Origin: Streptomyces sp. HNM0575
Lineage (GTDB): Bacteria; Actinomycetota; Actinomycetes; Streptomycetales; Streptomycetaceae
Direction of reading: 5' to 3'
Assembly: GCF_012726265.1 (NCBI RefSeq)
Contig: NZ_JAASAG010000004.1
Span: forward strand, 62,001-126,000
Length of the DNA: 64,000 nucleotides
Each line of letters begins with the position of its first letter. Positions within the stretch are counted from its first letter, which is position 1. Under the pieces are notes generated by a model that did no database searches, was not told the origin of the DNA, and saw nothing but the letters and a program-made list of their open reading frames with translations. Position numbers and translations under genes: made by a program. Below, piece by piece: positions 57,901 to 64,000 of this stretch.

Positions 57901-60900
57901 AGGCGCTGCTGTGCCGGCTGTTCGCCCAGGTGCTGGGCCTGGCCCAAGTGGCCCCGGACGCCGACTTCTTCGCGCTGGGCGGCCACTCTCTGAGCGCGGC
58001 GCGGCTGGTGACGGCGCTGCGTGCCGAGGCGGGCGTGGAGGTCGCGGTGCGTGCGCTCTTCGACCGGCCCAGCGCGGCCCGGCTGGCTCCGGTGGTGGAG
58101 GAGGCCCGCGGTGCGCGGGAGCCGCTGACCGCGCAGCCGCGTCCGGCGCGGCTGCCGCTCTCCTTCGGGCAGCGGCGGCTGTGGTTCCTCCACCAGGCCG
58201 AGGGCGGCGGCTCCTACAACGTGCCGCTTGCTCTCGACGTACACGGCCCGCTGGATCCGGACGCGCTCCGGGCCGCGGCCGGTGATCTGCTGGAGCGGCA
58301 CGAGGTGCTGCGCACGGTCTTCCCCGCGGACGAGGGCGAGCCGTACCAGCGGATCCTGCACCCCGGCGAGGCCGTCCCGGAGCTGATCAGCCGTCGCGTG
58401 GACGAGGGCCGACTGGCCGCCGCCGTACGGGAGTCGGCCGCCGAACCCCTCGATATCGGCGAACGGCTGCCGCTGCGGCTTGCGGTGCTGACCACCGCGC
58501 CCGACCGGCACACGCTGCTGGTGGTCCTGCACCACATCGCGGGCGACGAGTGGTCGCTGCCGACGCTGCTGAGGGAGCTGTCCGAGGCGTACACGGCGCG
58601 GCTGGCGGGCCGTGCCCCCGGCTGGGAGCCGCTGCCCGTCCAGTACGCCGATTTCACGCTCTGGCAGCGGCGCACGCTCGCCCGCCAGGAGGAGGCGCAG
58701 GCCGCGTACTGGCGGGAGCGGCTGGCCGGTGCGCCCGAGCAGCTCGCCCTCCCCTGGGCCGCGCCGAGGCCGCCGCACCCCGGTGGTCCGGCCGCCGAGC
58801 TGGACTTCGAGCTGACGCCCGAACTGTACGAGGACGTCAGGAAGTTGGCGCTCGCCACGCGCACCAGCACCTTCATGGTGCTGCACGCCGCGTTCGCTGC
58901 CACGCTCTCGCAGCTGGGCTGCGGTGAGGACATCGTGCTGGGCTCGCCCGTCGCCGGACGGGACGACGCGGCGCTGGCCGGCTCCCTCGGCTTCTTCATC
59001 AACACCCTTGTCCTGCGCACCGATCTGTCCGGCGCTCCCGGCTTCCGTGAGCTGCTGGAGCGGGTGCGGGAGAGCGACCTGGGCGCGCTCGCCCATCAGG
59101 AGCTGCCGTTCGAGCGGATCGTGGAGGAGGTGGCGCCGCCGCGGCTGCCCGGCGTGAGCCCGCTGTTCCAGGCGCTGTTCGCGCTGCGCTCCGAGCTGCC
59201 CGCCGAACCGCTCTTCCCCGGGCAGCAGGGCCGTCCACGGCTGGTCAGCACCGGAGAGGCCAAGTTCGACCTCCAGTTGACGGTCAGCGAGGACACCGCC
59301 GCCGCGCGGGCCGCCGGACAGCTGGAATACCGCACGCAGTTGCTCGCCGACGAGGACGCGGAACGGCTGGTGACCGCCTTCACCTCCGTGCTCGAACAGG
59401 CCGTCCGCGACCCCGAACGTCCCGTGGTCACCCTGGAGCCCCTCCCCCGCGCCGGCGCCGACGACGGCGAGCGCCGCACCCTGCCGCGGCAGGGCCTGGC
59501 CGCGCTGTGCGCCCGGCACGCGGCATCGCATCCCGGCCGTACGGCGCTCATCAGCGGCGAAGTGCGGCTCAGCCACGGGGAGTTGGACCAGCGGGCGGCC
59601 CGGCTGGCGCGGCTGCTGGCGCAGCGCGGCGCGCGCCCCGGCACCCTCGTCGGCGTCAGCCTGCCCCGCGGCCCGCACCTGCTGGTGACGCTGCTGGCGG
59701 TGGCCCGCACCGGGGCGGCCTATCTGCCCGTCGATCCGGGCTTCCCCGCGGAGCGGATCCGGCAGCTCCTGGACGATGCCGCGCCCACGCTGCTGGTGAC
59801 CGAGGAGGACAGCGCCCCCGGCGAGGAGTACGGCGCCCCCGGCTTCGACGCCGCACGTACGGTGCGCCTCGACGACCCCGCCACGGCACGGGAGTTGGCG
59901 GCGCTGGAGCCGCTGCCGCTGCCGGAGCCCCGCCACGGCGGCCACCTCGCCTACGTGATCTACACCTCCGGCTCCACGGGCCGCCCCAAGGGCGTGGCCG
60001 TCACCGAGTCGGCGGTCGTCAACTTCCTGCTCAGCATGGCCGATCAGCTCGGCTTCACCGGCGAGGAGCGGCTGCTGGCGGTCACCACCGTCGGCTTCGA
60101 CATCGCCGTGCTGGAGCTGTTCCTGCCGCTGGTGACCGGCGGCACGGTGCTGCTGGCCGACCGCGAGGAGGTGCGCGACCCGCTGGCCCTGGCCGCGCTG
60201 GTGCGCACCGGCGGCGCGACGGTGATGCAGGCGACGCCGTCCCTGTGGCGTGCCCTGACGGAGGCGGCACCCGAGGCGCTGCGGGGACTGCGGGTGCTGG
60301 CCGGGGGCGAGGCGCTGCCGCCCGATCTCGCCGTCCGGCTCGCCGAGTCGGGCGCCGGTCTGGTCAATCTCTACGGCCCGACCGAGACCACCGTCTGGTC
60401 CACCGTGGCCGCCCTGGACGAGAGTTCCGCCGCCGCCCCGCACATCGGCCGCCCGCTGTGGAACACCCGCGCCCTGGTGCTGGGCCGCGGTCTGCGTCCG
60501 CTGCCCGCCGGGGTGGTGGGCGAGCTGTATCTGTCGGGCGACGGGCTGGCACGGGGCTATCTGGGACGGCCCGCGCTGACGGCCGAGCGGTTCGTGGCCG
60601 ACCCGTACGGACCGGCGGGCTCCCGGATGTACCGCACCGGCGATCTGGCCGTGCGGCGGCCCGACGGCACCCTGGAGATCGTCGGCCGCTCCGACCAGCA
60701 ACTGAAGATCCGCGGCCACCGCGTCGAGCCCGGCGAGGTGGAGGCCGCGCTGCGCGCCGACGAGCGCGTACGGGACGCGGCCGTGCTCGCCCACACCTCG
60801 CCAGAGCATCCCGCGCCTCGGCTGGTGGCGTATCTGGTGGGCCCCGGCACCGAGGACGAGGCGCGGCGGGTGCAGCGGTCGCTGGCCGAGCGGCTGCCCG

Positions 60901-63900
60901 AGTATCTGGTGCCCGCGCTGTGCCTGCCGCTCGCGGAGCTTCCCCGTACGCCCAACGGCAAGCTGGACCGCGCGGCGCTGCCCGCCCCCCGCTTCACGGG
61001 CTCCGCGGGCCGTGCGCCCCGTGGCGAGCGCGAGAGCTTGCTCGCCGGTCTCTTCGCCGAGGTCCTGGGAGCCGAACAGGTCGACGCGGACGCCGACTTC
61101 TTCGCACTGGGCGGCCACTCCCTGCTGGCCGCGCGGCTGGCGGGCCGCGCCCGGCGGGTGCTGGGGCCGGGCCTGACCGTACGGCAGATCTTCGAGACCC
61201 CCACGGTGGCGGGACTCGCCGCACGCACGGGCGCGACGATCGCCGAGGGTGAGGCGCTGCCGGAGCTGACGGCGCGCGAACTGCCCGCCAGACCGCCGCT
61301 GTCGCCCGCCCAGGCACGGCTGTGGTTCCTGGACCAGGCCGGGGGTGGCGCCCGGTCCGCCTACCATCTGCCGTTCGTGCTCGGCCTGCGCGGCCCGGTC
61401 GACCTGAGAGCGCTGCGCGCGGCGCTGGAGGATCTGGTGGAGCGGCACGAGGTGCTGCGCACGGTCTTCCCCGCGGACGGGGGCGAGCCGTACCAGCGGA
61501 TCCTTCCGGCCGGTGCGCCGGTCGCCGAACGCGCCCTGGACGAGGGCGAGTCGGAGCAGGAGGCGCTGGACGAGCTGAGCGCCCGGCCCTTCGCACTCGA
61601 CCGCGAACCGCCGTTCCGCGTGACCGTGCTGACCCGGGGCGAGCAGTGCACCGTACTGCTGCTGCTCCACCACATCGCCGGTGACGAATGGTCCGTCGAG
61701 CCGCTGCTGACGGATCTGCACACCGCCTACGCGGCACGGCTGGAGGGCCACGCCCCTGACTGGGAGCCGCTGCCCGTCGGATACGCCCACTACGCCCTGT
61801 GGCAGCGGGAGTTGACCGCGCACCCGAGCCGGCAGCGGGAGCTGGAGCACTGGCGTACGGCGCTGGCCGGTGCGCCCGCCGAGCTGGAGCTGCCCACCGA
61901 CCGGCCCCGCCCGGCGCGGCCCAGCGGACGCGGCGGCTTCTTCCCCTTCGAACTCTCCGAGGAGACCGCAGGAAGGCTGCGGCAGGTCGCACGGGACGTC
62001 GGCGTCACCCCGTTCGTGATCACACAGGCGGCGGTGGCCGCGCTGCTCAAGGCGCTGGGTGCCGGGGACGACATCCCCCTGGGCGTGCCCACGGCGGGCC
62101 GCGGCGACGAGCGGACGGAGGCGCTGGTCGGCTTCTTCGTCAACACGCTGGTGCTGCGCTCCGACCTGTCCGGGGATCCCACGTTCCGGGAGCTGCTGGA
62201 GCGGGTGCGGGCGGTCACCCTGGACGGCTTCGACCACGCGGGGGTGCCGTTCGAGCAGGTGGTGGAGGAGCTGAACCCGGAGCGCTCCGGCGCCAATCCG
62301 CTCTTCCAGGTGATGCTCACCTACCAGAACCGGGCGCCCGTCCCCTTCCACAGCCCCGGCCTGGAGACCGGCTTCGGGCTGCACCCGCAGGACGTGGCCA
62401 AGTTCGACCTGATCTTCGGCTTCACCGACCACCGGGACACCGGCCGGCTGGAGGGCGCCGTCAACTACAGCGCCGACCTGTTCGACCGCTCCACCGCCCG
62501 GTCGCTGGCCGACCGGCTCGTGCGGCTGCTGGACGCCGCGCTGGCCGACCCCTCGGCGAAGCTCAGCCGCCTTCCCGTACTGGACGAGGCCGAGCGGCGC
62601 ACCCTGCTCACCGGCTGGAACCCCGCCGGGAGGCACGAGGGGGCCTGGGACGTCGCGGAGCGCTTCGCGGCGCAGGCCGCCGCTCGTCCGGACGCGGTGG
62701 CGCTGCGCCACGAGGGCCGTTCGGTCACCTATGGCGAACTGGACGGCGCCGCCGACGCGTTGGCGCGGCGGCTGATCCGGCGGGGCGTGGGCGCGGAGGA
62801 CCGGGTGGCGCTGCTGCTGTCCCGTACGCCGCGGATGGTGGAGGCCGTCCTCGCCGTCGCCAAGACCGGTGCGGCCTATGTGCCGGTCGATCCCCGCTAT
62901 CCCGCCGAGCGCATCGCCTGGACCCTGGCGGACGCCGCGCCGCTGCTGGTGCTCGCCGAGGAGGGCGGCACCGTGCCGGGCGACGGAGAGGTGCCGGTAC
63001 TCCGGCCGGACGGGAACGGGGGCTGGAACGAGCACGAGCACGGGAACGGGGACGGGCACCGGGACGGGGATGGGGCGCGCGAGGCGGGGGCGGTGGCCCG
63101 CGAGACCGCGGCGCGTGAGGCCAGGGCGGAGGTCCACGAGGACGGCGACGGCCAAGAGCCCCTGCGCCGCGCGGAGTTGGTGCGCCCCGTACGGCCGGAC
63201 CACGCCGCGTATGTGATCTACACCTCCGGCTCGACCGGCCGCCCCAAGGGCGTGGTGGTCACCCGGCGCAACCTCGCCCGCCTCTTCGACGCCACCGCCG
63301 AGCGCTTCGGCTTCGGGCCCGAGGACACCTGGACCCTCTTCCACTCCTACGCCTTCGACTTCTCCGTCTGGGAGATGTGGGGCGCGCTGCTGCACGGCGG
63401 GCGCCTCGTCCTCGTACCGCACGAGACCGCCCGCTCCGCGCCCGACTTCCTGCGGCTGCTGCACGAGGAGCGCGTGAGCGTCCTCAACCAGACGCCCGCC
63501 GCCTGCTACCAGTTGACCGAGGCGATGGAGACGCCCGGAAGCAGGGAGGACCCCGCGAGTCACGGCGTGCCCGGCTCGCTGCGCTGGCTCGTCTTCGGCG
63601 GCGAGGCGCTGGACCCGGCCAGGGTCGCCCCCTGGCTGCGGGGCACCGACCCGCCCCGGCTGCTCAACATGTACGGGATCACCGAGACCACCGTCCATGT
63701 GACCGAGTACGAACTGACCCTCCCACGCGTCCGGATGGCGGAGGAACTGGCCGTCAGTCCCGTCGGGCGGGCCGTCGACGATCTGCGCCTGTACGTGCTC
63801 GACGAGGCGCTGCGTCCCGTACCGGCGGGCGCCGCGGGCGAGTTGTACGTGGCGGGCGGCGGACCGGCCCGCGGCTATCTGGGCCAGGCCGCCCTGACCT

Positions 63901-64000
63901 CGTCCCGTTTCGTCGCCGACCCGTTCGGGCCGCCGGGAGCGCGGATGTACCGCAGCGGCGATCTGGCCCGCTGGTCCCGCGACGGTCAACTGCGCTATCT
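54921..64000 (+). CDS. Non-ribosomal peptide synthetase, C-A-T-C-A-T-C-A... (3' partial)
   Basis: At least 3,026 residues, open to the right edge. The ATG at 54921 has AGGAG. Domains: C1 (residues 10-430; HHILLDG at 138-144; EntF-like, fitting acceptance of dihydroxybenzoate from a carrier protein), A1 (about 455-960), T1 (S1023 in GGHS), C2 (HHIAGDE, H1204), A2 (about 1510-2000), T2 (S2067), C3 (HHIAGDE, H2250), A3 from about 2570, incomplete. Specificity codes read by alignment to GrsA: A1 DITQLALVYK (no assignment I know; Gly-like at several positions), A2 DILQLGLVWK (glycine), A3 DFWNVGMVHK (threonine). No epimerase or thioesterase is seen yet. Modules 1 and 2 share long identical DNA tracts. 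It probably assembles a dihydroxybenzoyl peptide siderophore with MbtH help. Confidence 0.97.
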   Translation, partial: MSIRRDRLPLTEAQRGLWSAQRLDPASPAHLAAECVELTGPLRPGAFTEAIGRTVAETDGLGVGFHSDGEEVWQVPHSVEPLETVRLDLRGSDAPRAAAEHWMRQERSVPVELEGGRLYQHALLRVGEREWLWYHRCHHILLDGYGFLRFAERVAENYRALEAGEAPPAPQSGSIRDVIAADEEYAGSARERADREHWKALLADSPHPSALGSVQSRGPAHGFLRHRETLEPEVAAGLAESAATVKATWPEAVCAAWAVYLTRLTGADEAVIGMPLMNRTGVLARVPATTVNVLPLRVRVEQREPLGDLVRQVVKALRAQRRHQRYRGEQLRRDLGLFGKGRRLYGPQLNIKPFPSRLSFGSCEGRTRYLAAGAVEDLTVTVSGLGERDGLEVTADGNPELYGEDEVAAHGRRFAHLLERLSRTDPRQPAGRLVIPDEPELRRVLPDLSHAEGDEDGWGPELDLTRGFAAQVRRTPGAVALHRPGREVTYAQLDEQVGELSRALAARGVGRGTLVAVALPRTEALPVTLLAIARLGAGSLPLDPEHPEERVRQMLQDSSPLLMVTGPRQARRLEVPTLTVDAEGRAEGPTVASAEAAANAADVVDAADVPVAPSAPAATGTAGPRDTSHIIFTSGSTGRPKGVVIPRGAMANLLAAARDTLRLGPGDRMLAVTTVSFDIAATELFLPLLTGGSVVLAESEEVRDPFALGALIEATAPTVMQATPSLWRVLLEAVPERLRGLRMLTAGEALTPELARRMAESGTELFNLYGPSETTVYSTGARLSGEDLRAPHVGGPLRHTRALVLDRAVTPVPVGVTGELYLAGDGVADGYRGRPGLTAERFVADPYGPAGSRMYRTGDLARWRPDGTLEVLGRADAQVKIRGHRVEPGEVEAALLRHPKVREAAVAAHPLPDGQLTLVAYHAGSADETELRDHLAGLLARQLLPGHYVALPELPRTPNGKTDRKALPDPRPAGSGAATTPGRTSARTPATDTEALLCRLFAQVLGLAQVAPDADFFALGGHSLSAARLVTALRAEAGVEVAVRALFDRPSAARLAPVVEEARGAREPLTAQPRPARLPLSFGQRRLWFLHQAEGGGSYNVPLALDVHGPLDPDALRAAAGDLLERHEVLRTVFPADEGEPYQRILHPGEAVPELISRRVDEGRLAAAVRESAAEPLDIGERLPLRLAVLTTAPDRHTLLVVLHHIAGDEWSLPTLLRELSEAYTARLAGRAPGWEPLPVQYADFTLWQRRTLARQEEAQAAYWRERLAGAPEQLALPWAAPRPPHPGGPAAELDFELTPELYEDVRKLALATRTSTFMVLHAAFAATLSQLGCGEDIVLGSPVAGRDDAALAGSLGFFINTLVLRTDLSGAPGFRELLERVRESDLGALAHQELPFERIVEEVAPPRLPGVSPLFQALFALRSELPAEPLFPGQQGRPRLVSTGEAKFDLQLTVSEDTAAARAAGQLEYRTQLLADEDAERLVTAFTSVLEQAVRDPERPVVTLEPLPRAGADDGERRTLPRQGLAALCARHAASHPGRTALISGEVRLSHGELDQRAARLARLLAQRGARPGTLVGVSLPRGPHLLVTLLAVARTGAAYLPVDPGFPAERIRQLLDDAAPTLLVTEEDSAPGEEYGAPGFDAARTVRLDDPATARELAALEPLPLPEPRHGGHLAYVIYTSGSTGRPKGVAVTESAVVNFLLSMADQLGFTGEERLLAVTTVGFDIAVLELFLPLVTGGTVLLADREEVRDPLALAALVRTGGATVMQATPSLWRALTEAAPEALRGLRVLAGGEALPPDLAVRLAESGAGLVNLYGPTETTVWSTVAALDESSAAAPHIGRPLWNTRALVLGRGLRPLPAGVVGELYLSGDGLARGYLGRPALTAERFVADPYGPAGSRMYRTGDLAVRRPDGTLEIVGRSDQQLKIRGHRVEPGEVEAALRADERVRDAAVLAHTSPEHPAPRLVAYLVGPGTEDEARRVQRSLAERLPEYLVPALCLPLAELPRTPNGKLDRAALPAPRFTGSAGRAPRGERESLLAGLFAEVLGAEQVDADADFFALGGHSLLAARLAGRARRVLGPGLTVRQIFETPTVAGLAARTGATIAEGEALPELTARELPARPPLSPAQARLWFLDQAGGGARSAYHLPFVLGLRGPVDLRALRAALEDLVERHEVLRTVFPADGGEPYQRILPAGAPVAERALDEGESEQEALDELSARPFALDREPPFRVTVLTRGEQCTVLLLLHHIAGDEWSVEPLLTDLHTAYAARLEGHAPDWEPLPVGYAHYALWQRELTAHPSRQRELEHWRTALAGAPAELELPTDRPRPARPSGRGGFFPFELSEETAGRLRQVARDVGVTPFVITQAAVAALLKALGAGDDIPLGVPTAGRGDERTEALVGFFVNTLVLRSDLSGDPTFRELLERVRAVTLDGFDHAGVPFEQVVEELNPERSGANPLFQVMLTYQNRAPVPFHSPGLETGFGLHPQDVAKFDLIFGFTDHRDTGRLEGAVNYSADLFDRSTARSLADRLVRLLDAALADPSAKLSRLPVLDEAERRTLLTGWNPAGRHEGAWDVAERFAAQAAARPDAVALRHEGRSVTYGELDGAADALARRLIRRGVGAEDRVALLLSRTPRMVEAVLAVAKTGAAYVPVDPRYPAERIAWTLADAAPLLVLAEEGGTVPGDGEVPVLRPDGNGGWNEHEHGNGDGHRDGDGAREAGAVARETAAREARAEVHEDGDGQEPLRRAELVRPVRPDHAAYVIYTSGSTGRPKGVVVTRRNLARLFDATAERFGFGPEDTWTLFHSYAFDFSVWEMWGALLHGGRLVLVPHETARSAPDFLRLLHEERVSVLNQTPAACYQLTEAMETPGSREDPASHGVPGSLRWLVFGGEALDPARVAPWLRGTDPPRLLNMYGITETTVHVTEYELTLPRVRMAEELAVSPVGRAVDDLRLYVLDEALRPVPAGAAGELYVAGGGPARGYLGQAALTSSRFVADPFGPPGARMYRSGDLARWSRDGQLRY
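57428..57496 (+). repeat. 69-bp exact repeat in the first adenylation domain (copy 1)
   Basis: Identical to 60575-60643, encoding the end of the A7/A8 region ([20 protein letters not shown]). A second exact pair (57556-57606 and 60703-60753, 51 bp) and a near-identical stretch at 58293/61440 share the same offset of 3,147 bp. Confidence 0.95.
60575..60643 (+). repeat. 69-bp exact repeat in the second adenylation domain (copy 2)
   Basis: Second copy of the tract at 57428-57496, 3,147 bp downstream. It reflects module duplication with later homogenisation. Confidence 0.95.

Noticed and set aside
54921..57970. Hydroxyornithine as the substrate of the first adenylation domain
   Set aside because: The code read (DITQLALVYK) does not resemble known ornithine or hydroxyornithine codes, so the N-hydroxylase product is more likely used by a module beyond the window.
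54687..63989. A 3,100-codon open frame on the minus strand opposite the NRPS
   Set aside because: Its translation is low-complexity Arg/Gly/Pro/Ala-rich sequence without domains, while the plus strand encodes perfect NRPS motifs. It is a codon-bias shadow.

Overview
The window is very GC-rich actinobacterial chromosome with strong third-position GC bias, many GTG starts and 4-bp start/stop overlaps. It looks like Streptomyces or a close relative. The run aceA-aceB-3-hydroxybutyryl-CoA dehydrogenase near metE resembles a block I recall from the S. coelicolor chromosome. In-frame TTA codons, rare in Streptomyces, occur in two siderophore genes. I see no tRNA, rRNA, CRISPR array or insertion sequence.

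Region 1 (1-14.3 kb) combines B12-economy genes and central metabolism. A partial nrdB encodes a radical-Tyr-to-Phe (Chlamydia-like, R2c) ribonucleotide reductase small subunit and is followed by an NRAMP Mn/Fe transporter. A cobalamin riboswitch precedes metE. Then come a small hypothetical gene, a BtuF-like cobalamin-binding protein, a RamB/ScfR-type regulator, a glyoxylate-shunt block (aceA with a frameshift, aceB, 3-hydroxyacyl-CoA dehydrogenase), and a second cobalamin riboswitch in front of thiI.

Region 2 (14.3-19.1 kb) holds a membrane-anchored methyltransferase, a TetR/MFS efflux unit with a palindromic operator, and an LCM-type methyltransferase.

Region 3 (19.1-29.1 kb) is a compact plus-strand catabolic cluster: a GAF/PucR regulator, degradative HMG-CoA reductase, HyuA and HyuB carboxylase/hydantoinase-type subunits (HyuB carries a gamma-subunit-like tail), a CaiB/BaiF CoA-transferase and an enoyl-CoA hydratase. 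I do not recognise it as a described pathway.

Region 4 (29.2-64 kb, continuing beyond the window) is a composite iron-acquisition island with four good iron boxes. It contains: (a) 2,3-dihydroxybenzoate genes dhbA, C, E and B, with DhbB split into separate isochorismatase and aryl carrier protein genes; (b) a FhuF-type reductase diverging from an NIS siderophore operon (ATP-grasp, two IucA/IucC synthetases, PLP decarboxylase); (c) an inserted DUF4956/VTC pair with a two-component system; (d) an amidohydrolase plus ornithine N-hydroxylase diverging from a formyltransferase and two FecCD permeases; (e) MbtH, a Tat-exported multicopper oxidase and a giant NRPS (C-A-T-C-A-T-C-A...). Specificity codes read from the NRPS sequence are unassigned, glycine and threonine. 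Together these genes point to a catecholate or mixed catecholate-hydroxamate peptide siderophore encoded beside a separate or cooperating carboxylate NIS pathway.
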